This document shows, one piece after another, positions 34,059 through 42,507 of a stretch of 64,000 nt of DNA. Each line of letters begins with the position of its first letter. Position 1 is the first letter of the stretch. The translations under genes were made by a program, and so were the position numbers. This DNA comes from Spirochaetales bacterium (GTDB lineage: Bacteria; Spirochaetota; Leptospiria; Leptospirales; Leptonemataceae). The notes below the pieces were generated by a model. It saw only the letters and a program-made list of their open reading frames with translations. It was not told the origin of the DNA and did not search any database. Location of the stretch: assembly GCA_024233935.1 (NCBI GenBank), contig JACKOY010000001.1:1-64000 (forward strand), in the 5' to 3' direction.

Positions 34059-35663
34059 TTGCTCCGCTGGCAGGCCACATTTCTTTTCGCGTTCCTCCTT
34101 GCTCAGCCTCTCCTGGCTCAGACGCCGGTCACTGAAGATCAGCGTTTTAACTTCAGCGGCAGCATATTCAGTCGGGCGATCTTCCTGGCACGGGATCTGC
34201 CGTTGCCGTCGGCGCCGACTACTTCAGGAACGCGCCGTTCCGAGCAGGGATACGCTGAATACTACGCCTGCCAGATCAATCCCGGTAACTGCCCGGATCC
34301 ATCCCGGGAAAAGGAGCAACAGGACTTCTACTCGATTCGTTTGCGCGTCGACGCTTCGTATCGCCTCTCGCCGATTGCAGATGTGCTCTACGGACTCGAG
34401 ATCGGGGAAATCGTGTTCGGACGCGATGAACGGGACCGTTCGGGTCCAGGCACCGGTGGCCAGGGTTCGGGCCGCACAAACATCGAAACGCGGCAGCTGA
34501 TGCTGCTCTTCCACACCGCCCGACCCGATTCCAGTCAAATTGCGGCCGGCCAGGCGCCCCCATCGTTCCGCGCAGCCCTGCGCATCGGTGTCTTTCCTGT
34601 CAGCTCGCCGGAAGGTCTCGTTCTGGCGGCCAGCGGCGCCGGTATACGCTTCGACCTTGAGGCCGACGACATCGATTCGAAGTTTCGTGGCATTTACATT
34701 CGCTCGATTGACAACGCCCAGATTGACAGCGATTCGAACGGATTCTCGGACGAAAATTTCAGCAACATCAACCTGGGCTTCGTTCAGTGGGAGTGGTCCC
34801 GGTATCGCGCGTTTAATCCGATTCTTTACGGCCTCTATCGACAGGACGATGACCCGTCTACGGCGGATCTTACGGATACAGTCCGCGAAACCTCCCGCGT
34901 GTATTGGGGCGGGCTGTATTTGAAGTTCACGTTTGGTCCGGTCGGGCTGATTTTGCACGGAGTCGGTAACTGGGGCCGCTTTCACCGGCCGCTCTCGAGC
35001 GATCCAGACCTGGCCGCGGCCGCCGCGGATGCGACCGACCCATTACAGGGCTTCATTACCGAGGCGGTCAAACCTCCCTTACGCAGGCAGTACCGAATCA
35101 ACGCCGGGGCGGGACAGGTCGAGCTGTCCTACAAGATCTCAGACGACCTCGAGTTGTTTCTGCGTGGCGCAGGGGGCTCCGGCCGCATTCCCGGAGACAC
35201 GGAGCCGGATGGAAGCTCGGTTGAATTTCGCCCCGACCAATTTCGCGTGGCCAACTCCGGCTTCCAGATCACGGAAATCGCGGTGGGAAGTTCGGGCGGC
35301 TACGGCTTTTTGCCCGGAGGCCGTTTAACGGGCATTGTGGCAACCGGATTGGTCGCCAAATACAACTTCAGCATTTTTGCGCGCGCCTTCGTGTTTGAAT
35401 TGGGCTTCTTCAACATTGATGCATACCGCACGCCCACAATCGACTACAACACTTCGTACACGCGGACGTTCAACCAAAACCACCCCACTAACTACCTGGG
35501 CTCTGAGTGGAATACGGGGCTCACCTGGGATGTTTACGCAGACCTGACGCTGGATCTCCGGGGCGCCTGGTTCGACGCCGGATCCGGCTACAAGACTTTG
35601 CTGGATTCGCGCTACGGCGACGACATCTACGAAGGGCAATTTTCCATCACCCACAAGTTCTGA
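34059..35663 (+). CDS. Outer-membrane beta-barrel protein
   Basis: A 534-residue protein with signal peptide (ATFLFAFLLAQPLLAQ) and long runs of alternating aromatic and polar residues typical of barrels. The end, YEGQFSITHKF, has the terminal Phe used by the BAM assembly machine. Central parts are rich in Asp and Ser with likely surface loops. I cannot name the family; an alginate-export or porin-like channel is possible. TTG 34059 with GGAGGAA 10 bases before is the start. It is coupled with the solute-binding gene, so uptake is a fair guess. Confidence 0.77.
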   Translation: MLRWQATFLFAFLLAQPLLAQTPVTEDQRFNFSGSIFSRAIFLARDLPLPSAPTTSGTRRSEQGYAEYYACQINPGNCPDPSREKEQQDFYSIRLRVDASYRLSPIADVLYGLEIGEIVFGRDERDRSGPGTGGQGSGRTNIETRQLMLLFHTARPDSSQIAAGQAPPSFRAALRIGVFPVSSPEGLVLAASGAGIRFDLEADDIDSKFRGIYIRSIDNAQIDSDSNGFSDENFSNINLGFVQWEWSRYRAFNPILYGLYRQDDDPSTADLTDTVRETSRVYWGGLYLKFTFGPVGLILHGVGNWGRFHRPLSSDPDLAAAAADATDPLQGFITEAVKPPLRRQYRINAGAGQVELSYKISDDLELFLRGAGGSGRIPGDTEPDGSSVEFRPDQFRVANSGFQITEIAVGSSGGYGFLPGGRLTGIVATGLVAKYNFSIFARAFVFELGFFNIDAYRTPTIDYNTSYTRTFNQNHPTNYLGSEWNTGLTWDVYADLTLDLRGAWFDAGSGYKTLLDSRYGDDIYEGQFSITHKF

Positions 35664-35671
35664 GGTCTGGT

Positions 35672-37225
35672 TCACTGGCGCCGTAATAATCTTTCCAGCG
35701 CTTCCTGTTTGCGGCGAGAGAGCCGCAGGTATTCGGCTGCGGTCCCATTGCCCGGTTGCAGCAGAAGTACGTTCTCAAAATCCTGGATTGCAGCATCGTA
35801 GCGTCGCGCATCGTAGTGTGAGCGACCTTCTTCGATCAGTTGACCCACCTGGGGCAACATTCTGGCCCGCAGGGTGTGCAATTCCTGACGGGCGCCCTCA
35901 TTGGTCGGCAGGGTTTGCAGGGCCTGTTCATATTGACGAATAGCGTCAAAGGGTTGCCCGCGCGCCGCGAGTGCCGCCGCATTCTGCCGTAGCTGGTTCG
36001 AGAGTGCAAGACGCGCGGCTTCCATGCCTCGTCGCGCTTCCGCATGCCCTGGGTTTATCTCCAGAACGCGGCGATAACCGTCCAGGGCCTGGCGATAATT
36101 CGCACGCTGCATTTGTGCATCGGCCTCACTCACCAAAGCGCGGCTGCGATCACCGGTGATACGTTCCAGGACCAAACTGCGATAGTTCGCGGCATTGCGA
36201 TTGCCGGGGTCACGGTCCAGGACCGCCGTGAAAATGTTCAGAGCCGTTCGGAACTTCTGCTTGTGGTAAAGGTCAATTCCGGCCCGGACGAGGCGCGACG
36301 AGCGTGCCCGCTCAGAAATCGAATCCGGGATTGACACTCCGGAACTGCCTGCGTAATCCTCATTCAGGTAAAACGAAGTGTATTCAGGATACCGTACCGC
36401 TTCCGTGATACAATCACTTTCGCCTGCGATGATGCGGTTTGCCATCTGTCCGGTGATTACGCCGACGTTGCTGTAGTCCGGAGTGATCGCAAAGGTCGCG
36501 CCGGCTTTGACCAGCGAAGAAAAACCGGTCATAAGCACGATGCCATTTTCCTGGCTGAAACGCGACAATAGCTCGAAAGTCTCGCGGTCGTACAAAGCGT
36601 CCGCGACCAGATAGATCGCGTCGGCATCGTCGCGAATCGATTCCAGTTCGTCCTCCAGGTCTGAGCGACCGGACACGCGGATACGCGAATAATAGAGCCC
36701 CTGGCGCAGGTCGACGTAATCCCCTTCGGCGGCCCGCAATTCCCCCTCCGGCGTGCTGTAAAAGGCGTACACGCGCCTCGCATCGGGTTGGATCTCTTTC
36801 AGGGTCTGGAAGAACTCGGCGATGCTTACGTCGATCGCGACACCGCAGGACTCCCCGATACGGTCCCCCAGGGATTTGGGCGAATCGAGCATGGAAAACA
36901 GGACCGGAGTGGCTTCCAGGTGGTCTAAAGCGACTCGCGTCGCGTTCAGGCCGACGGTCATATAGACCGGGTAGCTTCCATTTTCGATAGTTTCGAAGTA
37001 ATCCTCAAGATCGCGGTATTCCTCGACCAGGTTGTCCAGATAGATGATCTGCAGCTCCGCGTTCGAAACAGACTGCAGGCCGTTCAGCGCCTCCGCGTAG
37101 ATGTTCGTGTCGGACGAAACGAGCACCGGCAGGGCGCGCCCGACCGGCTGCCCTTCAGGCGCGGCCAGTGGCGTAAATAGCCCAAAAAGAGCGAGGCACG
37201 TGAAGAGAACTCGAAACCGGCGCAC
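35672..37225 (-). CDS. ABC-type substrate-binding domain fused to TPR repeats
   Basis: A 517-residue exported protein (LFTCLALFGLFTPLAAP signal). Residues about 30-305 resemble the ABC_sub_bind group (PF04392-like): VYMTVGLNATRVALDHL, VLFSMLDSPKSLG, RRVYAFYS, GVITGQMANRIIAGE. From about 320 there are four or five TPR-type repeats (RAGIDLYHKQKFRTALNIFTAVL; RQALDGYRRVLEINPGHAEAR). Such periplasmic domains are often fused to signalling parts. GTG 37225 start, divergent from the PP2C gene at 37357, so they may be functionally linked. Confidence 0.8.
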   Translation of the reverse strand: MRRFRVLFTCLALFGLFTPLAAPEGQPVGRALPVLVSSDTNIYAEALNGLQSVSNAELQIIYLDNLVEEYRDLEDYFETIENGSYPVYMTVGLNATRVALDHLEATPVLFSMLDSPKSLGDRIGESCGVAIDVSIAEFFQTLKEIQPDARRVYAFYSTPEGELRAAEGDYVDLRQGLYYSRIRVSGRSDLEDELESIRDDADAIYLVADALYDRETFELLSRFSQENGIVLMTGFSSLVKAGATFAITPDYSNVGVITGQMANRIIAGESDCITEAVRYPEYTSFYLNEDYAGSSGVSIPDSISERARSSRLVRAGIDLYHKQKFRTALNIFTAVLDRDPGNRNAANYRSLVLERITGDRSRALVSEADAQMQRANYRQALDGYRRVLEINPGHAEARRGMEAARLALSNQLRQNAAALAARGQPFDAIRQYEQALQTLPTNEGARQELHTLRARMLPQVGQLIEEGRSHYDARRYDAAIQDFENVLLLQPGNGTAAEYLRLSRRKQEALERLLRRQ

Positions 37226-37285
37226 AGCCAGAGGCTGAAATGGCTTCGGGCGCTCGTCAAGCCGATTAGACGATTTCGCCTGATT

Positions 37286-37314
37286 TTGCTTTCGCGGTCA
37301 ATTTTGGGTTGTAT
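37286..37314 (+). promoter_or_regulatory. Possible promoter of the partner-switching operon
   Basis: TTGCTT (37286-37291) and TTGTAT (37309-37314) are 17 bases apart, 43 bases before ATG 37357 and in the gap between divergent genes. Both boxes depart from consensus, so this is a weak call. Confidence 0.35.
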
Positions 37315-37356
37315 CGTCGAAGGCCGCGTGCGTACAATAACGCCCGCCCGGGTTCT

Positions 37357-38910
37357 ATGGCTCTTTTGACCTACTTCGATCGATTCCTCAAGATCAAGGA
37401 GAAGATGATTATCCTGACGATGGGCGTGGTCGGCTTTTGCCTGCTCGTGCTATCGGTTTACACAATTGTGCAGTACCGCACATTTCTCCTTAATAGCACG
37501 ACGGAGCTCTGCAAAAATCTTTCCCTGAACATTTCGGATGTTTCTCGCGAAGAGCTGGTTATCAACGATATCTACGACAACACCCGCGCATCGATCAGTC
37601 GCCTGTCCCAGCGCAACCGGGATCCGGACCAGCACATTCCGGGCTTTCTGAATTCCTACGTCGTCTATCGGGATGGTCGTATTGTGGCTCACACCAATCC
37701 CCAGGTTGTCGGTACCCAAATACCGGATTCCGAGCTGGAAGATTATGTCCAGTTGGAGAGTATCGATCAACGGGAGACGACCTTGAACGGAAGCCCGGTG
37801 CTTCGATTCGTGGACCCGATCTTCGTCCACTATCGTGGTCAGCGCCTCTGGGTGGGCGCCAGTATTTTCGAATTCAGCCGGGATGAGCTTTACGAGCCCG
37901 TCGATACCATTCAGCGCACGATTTTGCTGCTTTCCTTGATCCTAATCGTGGGCGCTGTGGCGCTTTCGTTTACCATGTCCCGACGCCTGAGCCAGCCGAT
38001 TGAGCAACTCACGAAGGCGGCCACCGATCTGGGCGATGGCAATCTCGGTGTTCAGGTCCGGGTGGAAACGGGTGACGAGATCGGCCAGCTCGCCAGGATT
38101 TTTAACGAGATGTCGGTCAGCCTCAAGGAAAACGACCAGATAAAGACGCAACAGGCCGCCATGAAGCGAGAATTCGAGATCGCCCAGGGCATTCAGCTAT
38201 CGCTTCTGCCTGGCAACTCGGTTGAGGGTCCTTACACCTTCCGGGGCTTCATGCGCACTGCTACTGAAGTCGGCGGCGACTACTATGACATGATTGAGGT
38301 CCGACACAATCGAAAGCGGTACTGGTGGTTCATTATCGGTGACGCTTCGGGGCATGGGCTGAGTGCCGGCCTTGCCATGCTGATGACCCAAACAGCCCTG
38401 CACACCGTGCTGGACTTAAATCCCAACCTGGCGCCGGACGACGTTTTCGCGACCGTCAATCGGATATTGTATCAGAACATCAAGAAGCTGAAGCAACGCC
38501 GCTACATGACGGCAACTTTCTATCGAGCTGATCAGACCGGCAACTTTGTTGCTTCCGGCCTGCATCTGGATACGCTCATCTACAGAAGCAGCAAGCGCAA
38601 GATAGATAGCCAGGCGTCCGCCGGTATGTGGCTCGGAATCGAGCCCGACATCAAGGCCGATCTGACACGAGCGCGCTTCCGAATGGCCAGAAATGATCTG
38701 CTTTTTCTGTATACGGACGGCCTCGTCGAAGCCATGAACAGTCGAAATGAATTGTTTTCCGAGGAACGACTGACAGATTTGCTCGTGAAGTTCGGGGGTG
38801 GGTCCCTTGAGGTGCTCGAGCAAGCTATCTGGAGCGCCCTGACAGAGTTCGCGCAGGGTGAAGAATTGCATGACGACATTACGTTTGCCATGATCAGGAA
38901 GAATCGATGA
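37357..38910 (+). CDS. Membrane RsbU-like PP2C phosphatase with periplasmic sensor and HAMP
   Basis: A 517-residue phosphatase. Membrane span about 20-40, a Cache-like periplasmic domain to about 180 (VVYRDGRIVAHTNPQVVGTQIPDSELEDYV), second span about 190-208, HAMP about 210-260, and PP2C/SpoIIE about 285-515. All metal residues are present: VGGDYYD, IGDASGHGLSAG, YTDGLVEA and LHDDITF. It should dephosphorylate STAS antagonists, the next genes being the obvious partners. ATG 37357 starts the first hydrophobic segment properly; the frame is open to 37309. It leads a four-gene operon. Confidence 0.93.
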   Translation: MALLTYFDRFLKIKEKMIILTMGVVGFCLLVLSVYTIVQYRTFLLNSTTELCKNLSLNISDVSREELVINDIYDNTRASISRLSQRNRDPDQHIPGFLNSYVVYRDGRIVAHTNPQVVGTQIPDSELEDYVQLESIDQRETTLNGSPVLRFVDPIFVHYRGQRLWVGASIFEFSRDELYEPVDTIQRTILLLSLILIVGAVALSFTMSRRLSQPIEQLTKAATDLGDGNLGVQVRVETGDEIGQLARIFNEMSVSLKENDQIKTQQAAMKREFEIAQGIQLSLLPGNSVEGPYTFRGFMRTATEVGGDYYDMIEVRHNRKRYWWFIIGDASGHGLSAGLAMLMTQTALHTVLDLNPNLAPDDVFATVNRILYQNIKKLKQRRYMTATFYRADQTGNFVASGLHLDTLIYRSSKRKIDSQASAGMWLGIEPDIKADLTRARFRMARNDLLFLYTDGLVEAMNSRNELFSEERLTDLLVKFGGGSLEVLEQAIWSALTEFAQGEELHDDITFAMIRKNR

Positions 38911-38928
38911 GGTTGCGGGGGGTGGTCA

Positions 38929-39420
38929 ATGGGTTTCAGGCTTAAAATTGATCCCGAATGGAACGTCATCAAGCGGATCAAGGAGCACATTAACGCCGAC
39001 CCCATGCTTAAAGAGCAGGGTCAGGACTTTCGCGAAGCGACCTTGTTGGCGGCCATTGAGCTGATTGAAAACGCGCTGAAGTATTCAGACCATGAGGAAG
39101 GGCAGTCCGTTGAATTCGATCTCAGCATGGACGACGGCTACTGTGAGATCAGAGTGACGAATCGCGTTCGCAACGAGGAACACCGGGCAGCCCTGAAGGA
39201 AGTGATGGAGCGCATTGAGGATGCAGATCCTTTTGAACTTTATGTGCAACGACTGGAAACCCTGAAAGAGCACCCCGACGGATTCAGTCGAATGGGACTG
39301 ATTCGTATTGTTTACGAAGGCGAGTTTTCCCTGTCTGCCAACATTGCCGGGGACACTGTGACGATGATTGCCCGTCGCGCGGTGCCCGGACTCACGGCAG
39401 CAATGGAAACTCAAGGATAA
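38929..39420 (+). CDS. SpoIIAB/RsbW-like ATP-binding protein, degenerate
   Basis: A 163-residue GHKL-type protein between two PP2C genes. The N box is clear (AAIELIENALKYS, Asn48 included). The G1 DxGxG motif is not evident: the strand after it reads GYCEIRVTNRVRNEEHRAALKEV, and only SRMGLIRIV recalls G2. So it may bind phosphoprotein partners without kinase action. It matches my memory of the group called slr1658-type regulators, found with slr1659-type STAS partners. ATG 38929 has GGGGGGTGG nearby. Next gene is 12 bases away. Confidence 0.78.
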   Translation: MGFRLKIDPEWNVIKRIKEHINADPMLKEQGQDFREATLLAAIELIENALKYSDHEEGQSVEFDLSMDDGYCEIRVTNRVRNEEHRAALKEVMERIEDADPFELYVQRLETLKEHPDGFSRMGLIRIVYEGEFSLSANIAGDTVTMIARRAVPGLTAAMETQG

Positions 39421-39432
39421 ATACAAATAGAT

Positions 39433-39801
39433 ATGGCGCTACAGGATCTAAAAGTCGAAGACCTCGAGATAAAGGTGAGTTCAGCCAGGGGGAAGATTGA
39501 ACTCACATGCCGTGGCGCAATTCATTCCGTCAGCCCGGACGAATACCTGAATCCCTACTTCGACGATGTGGTGGATGAGGCCGTCCGCCAGAAGAGTCGG
39601 GTCGTTTGTAACTTTGTAGAGCTCGAATATATGAACTCTGCCAGCATCCCGCCACTCATCGCACTCCTGCGGCAGCTCGCAGAGAATAAGATTAAGGGTG
39701 AATTCATCTACGACTCCAAACGTAAAGTTCAAACCGCCTCCTTTCGGGCGCTCGATGTTATCGCTCGCAAGTCGGACTATACCGTCGTCAAGGGTGTTTA
39801 G
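39433..39801 (+). CDS. STAS-like antagonist (slr1659-type)
   Basis: A 122-residue protein. The core strand-helix RVVCNFVELEYMNSASIPPLIALLRQL is a STAS switch region with Ser69 or Ser71 at the phosphosite; SASI replaces the usual DSSG. It should switch between the SpoIIAB-like neighbour and another target according to phosphorylation state. Its stop overlaps by one base the next gene (TAGTG). The ATG 39433 is preceded by a poor ribosome site (AAGGATAA). Confidence 0.82.
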   Translation: MALQDLKVEDLEIKVSSARGKIELTCRGAIHSVSPDEYLNPYFDDVVDEAVRQKSRVVCNFVELEYMNSASIPPLIALLRQLAENKIKGEFIYDSKRKVQTASFRALDVIARKSDYTVVKGV

Positions 39802-41048
39802 TGGCCGAGATGTCTCAAAGAAATACGTGGGAGCTAACGCCGATCCCGCACCTGCTGATCAACGAGCAGTGCATTCTGCGCGCGAATCCCGCCTTCCTGG
39901 CCCTCGTCGATTACGAGGCAGAGGAGATCGTCGACAAATCCAACTGGATGGATTTGGTCATGGCGCCGGAACAGAAGCCCCGCTTCACGCGCGCCGTGTT
40001 CGACAGCCGTCGGCCACAGGCCGACGTTCAGCTGCGGAGTCGGAACGGGCAGGTGTTCTACGTGCGACTGGAGCGTCGACAGCTACATTCGGGCGAGATG
40101 CTCGTGGCCCTGATGGACCTCACCACCTTAACCGAAGACAATCAGGTCTTGCAGGCCGGTTACGATGAATTCGTGAAGGTCACGATTGAGCTGGAGGAGG
40201 CTCTGGCGACCATCGAAAAGCAGAATGCTCTTCTTGAAAAGCAGCGTAACATCTTGAGAAACGAGCTGAGCATCGCTCATACGGTTCAGAGTCAACTTTA
40301 CGCACAGGATTTCTCCCGCTTCCGGTTTGTTCGTGCGGCTGGCTTCTACCAGGCGATGGATGAATTGGGTGGAGACATGTGGGAGTTCCACGAAGGCAAC
40401 CATGAGTTTGTTGGCGTAATCGGTGACGTAATGGGACACGGAGTGGCCGCGAGCCTTATTTCGATCGCGGCCCGCACTTTGTTTAAGACCAACTTCGAGG
40501 ATACACACCGTGCCGAGCGCGGACTCGGCGTAATTTGTGGTGGCATCAACCGTGAGCTGATTGAGATCACGAGGGGCAACTATTACGTAACCATCTGTCT
40601 TTTGCGTATTGATCGCCATTACAAGATGGAATACGTTACGTGCGGGCACCCGCCGATCTTTGTCGTCCGCGCAGATTCGGGCAAGCAGGGCGAGCAACTT
40701 TTCACGCCTCAGCCCATGCTGGGTATCTTTCCCAAAGAGGACTACGTGTCCGAGTCGATCCAGCTGGAACCCGGCGACCGTGTGCTGATGTATACGGACT
40801 GCCTTCTCGAGACTTTTAACGAGCGTGGTGACGCACTGGAGCTCGACAAAATTACGCAGCTTGTGCGCTACCGGGACGGGACGACTCCGGCTTCAGTCGT
40901 CAAAGATCTGCTGGACTACATTTACAAGTTCGGAGGGACCAAAGATCTTTCGGACGATCTCGCGCTGGTTTGCATTGAGGTGCCCGGCAAGACCGGCCAG
41001 CCCCGCGACGCCAGCGAAGCTCCCGTTTCCGAAACTAAAACGGCTTGA
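39801..41048 (+). CDS. Cytoplasmic PAS-PP2C phosphatase
   Basis: A 415-residue protein: PAS domain about 5-110 (PIPHLLINEQCILRANPAFLALVDYEAEEIV), coiled coil about 115-155, and a PP2C/SpoIIE domain about 160-395. Metal residues LGGDMWEF, IGDVMGHGVAAS, YTDCLLETF (Cys for the usual Gly) and LSDDLALV are kept. No membrane span, so it reads a cytoplasmic signal, unlike the first operon phosphatase. GTG 39801 overlaps the previous stop by one base. Its last 14 bases overlap the convergent hemJ gene. Confidence 0.92.
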   Translation: MAEMSQRNTWELTPIPHLLINEQCILRANPAFLALVDYEAEEIVDKSNWMDLVMAPEQKPRFTRAVFDSRRPQADVQLRSRNGQVFYVRLERRQLHSGEMLVALMDLTTLTEDNQVLQAGYDEFVKVTIELEEALATIEKQNALLEKQRNILRNELSIAHTVQSQLYAQDFSRFRFVRAAGFYQAMDELGGDMWEFHEGNHEFVGVIGDVMGHGVAASLISIAARTLFKTNFEDTHRAERGLGVICGGINRELIEITRGNYYVTICLLRIDRHYKMEYVTCGHPPIFVVRADSGKQGEQLFTPQPMLGIFPKEDYVSESIQLEPGDRVLMYTDCLLETFNERGDALELDKITQLVRYRDGTTPASVVKDLLDYIYKFGGTKDLSDDLALVCIEVPGKTGQPRDASEAPVSETKTA

Positions 41049-41463
41049 GCACGGCCAGTAAGACGATAACGATTAGAATCAGGGTCGGCACTTCGTTCAG
41101 CAATCGAAATCTTCTTGAAGACGCGTATGTCACGCCCTGGAGCAACTGGTTTCGGTAGTAGGCTGCCATCTGTTGCAGGACCAACAGGCCACCGACCAGA
41201 GCCAGCTTGATCCAGATCCAGTAAGTCGCTGCCAGCGCATCCCAGCGGATGTAGAGCGTGACGAAACCGAAGACCAGCGTGAAAACGGACGCGGGCACCA
41301 GGATCGCGCGGTACAGGCGGCGTTCCATTGTCGCCAGAGTCTGCCGAACGTCCTCGGACCTGGCTTCGGCATGGTAGACGAAAAGACGCCAGATATAGAA
41401 CATTGCCGCAAACCAGGCGACGAATCCTATGATGTGCAGCGACTTCGAGACCAGATACACCAT
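41035..41463 (-). CDS. hemJ: Protoporphyrinogen IX oxidase, HemJ type
   Basis: A 142-residue four-span membrane protein. SKSLHIIGFVAWFAAMFYIWRLFVYHAEA near the N-terminus carries the invariant His10 and Tyr-Arg pattern, MERRLYRAILVPASVF and the C-terminal RRFRLLNEVPTLILIVIVLLAVLKPF match HemJ. It oxidises protoporphyrinogen in haem synthesis. ATG 41463 with GGGAAA upstream is the start; the longer frame to 41580 crosses the divergent gene. It overlaps the PP2C gene by 14 bases tail to tail. Confidence 0.88.
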   Translation of the reverse strand: MVYLVSKSLHIIGFVAWFAAMFYIWRLFVYHAEARSEDVRQTLATMERRLYRAILVPASVFTLVFGFVTLYIRWDALAATYWIWIKLALVGGLLVLQQMAAYYRNQLLQGVTYASSRRFRLLNEVPTLILIVIVLLAVLKPF

Positions 41464-41491
41464 ATTTTCCCGGTCGGTATGACCGTGTCGC

Positions 41492-41498
41492 GGGGAGG
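41492..41498 (+). promoter_or_regulatory. Shine-Dalgarno site supporting a CTG start
   Basis: GGGGAGG at 41492-41498 lies 5 bases before CTG 41504, in frame with the PNPOx-like gene. There is no in-frame ATG, GTG or TTG between the upstream stop TGA and ATG 41594. Confidence 0.6.
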
Positions 41499-41503
41499 CA
41501 CAA

Positions 41504-42001
41504 CTGAATTTTGAGAATGCATCGGTACCGCCCGAGATTCTGGATTTCCTGCGTTCCGGGCTGGTTCTGAGCCTGGCCACGTTCGACGGCGCGATGCCCT
41601 ATGCATGCAATTGCTACTACCGCCTGGCCGCAAAGGAACCGGCTCTCTACTTCATGTCCGCCATGAGTTCCAGGCACGCGCAGCAGATCTGTTCCAATCC
41701 ACGCGTGGCCGGCACCATCCATGCGGAGCCCCATGATGTCTCCGAGTTGCAGGGCATTCAATTTCTGGGAAATTGCGTGCCTGTAAGGCCGGGTCCCGCG
41801 GGAGACCCGAACTGGCCCGCGAATCGCAAACCTTCGCAGGCCCATGAGACTGCCCTGGAGGACTACGTGCAGTCTTTTGCGGAAGCCCTGCGTGTGCCGG
41901 GAAGTTTCTTTCGCATCGAAATCTCTGGTTTGAAATTCACAAACAATCGAGTAAGCTTTGGCCATAAGGTGCTCTGGAATTGGCCCGCTTCCGAAAAGTA
42001 A
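41504..42001 (+). CDS. Pyridoxamine-5'-phosphate-oxidase-like (split barrel) protein, CTG start
   Basis: A 165-residue flavin-binding-type protein if CTG 41504 is used: NFENASVPPEILDFLRSG then LVLSLATFDGAMPYACNCYY, the first barrel strands of the family. The ATG at 41594 would remove both. Later parts YFMSAMSSRHAQQICSNPRVAGTIH and GIQFLGNC fit FMN-binding split barrels like YhbP-type proteins. Activity is unknown. It starts 40 bases from the divergent hemJ, so it may use haem or flavin chemistry, but that is speculation. Its stop overlaps the NYN gene. Confidence 0.78.
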   Translation: MNFENASVPPEILDFLRSGLVLSLATFDGAMPYACNCYYRLAAKEPALYFMSAMSSRHAQQICSNPRVAGTIHAEPHDVSELQGIQFLGNCVPVRPGPAGDPNWPANRKPSQAHETALEDYVQSFAEALRVPGSFFRIEISGLKFTNNRVSFGHKVLWNWPASEK

Positions 42002-42507
42002 CGCTGGTCCTGGACGGACTGAACATCGTGTACAAGCTTCCTGAGCTGGAGGAGCACATGTATCTGGGGCGCGTGGATCTCGCCATGGAAGGCCTGCTCG
42101 AATACCTGTTACGATTTCGAGACGGCTGGAAGCACGCCCTTGAGATGCACGTCTTCTTCGATGGTCGGCGCGCTCCCGGTGATGCGACGCGCCGAAGCGA
42201 ACGGGACGGATTGTTTCTGTACTACAGTCATGACCTTTCGGCCGATCACCTGATAGCCGAGTTTGTGAATCGCCACGCAAAGCCCGCTGACCTGCGTGTT
42301 GTAAGCAGCGACAAAGCAGTTCTTGAACATGCGCGCCTGCATCGTGCCGGTCGCCAGACCTCGGAGGATTTTGTGCGCTGGGTGCAGGATTGCACTATTC
42401 CGTCGTCGGGAGAACAATCAAAAGAGAGCGAAGCCAGCTTAGACTCCGACGCCGACTACTGGAAGTCCGTTTTTCTCAGCGAGGACCCGCGGTCGCCGCA
42501 TGGCTGA
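41980..42507 (+). CDS. NYN-domain nuclease, YacP/Rae1-like
   Basis: A 175-residue PIN-like ribonuclease fold. VTLVLDGLNIVY carries the first acidic Asp, MHVFFDGRRAP the second, and LYYSHDLSADHLIAEFVNRH with LRVVSSDKAVLEHAR the remaining acidic sites. YacP (Rae1) of Bacillus cleaves mRNA at the ribosome; the same role is inferred weakly. TTG 41980 overlaps the PNPOx-like stop by 22 bases. Its end overlaps the convergent gene at 42476 by 32 bases. Confidence 0.85.
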   Translation: MARFRKVTLVLDGLNIVYKLPELEEHMYLGRVDLAMEGLLEYLLRFRDGWKHALEMHVFFDGRRAPGDATRRSERDGLFLYYSHDLSADHLIAEFVNRHAKPADLRVVSSDKAVLEHARLHRAGRQTSEDFVRWVQDCTIPSSGEQSKESEASLDSDADYWKSVFLSEDPRSPHG

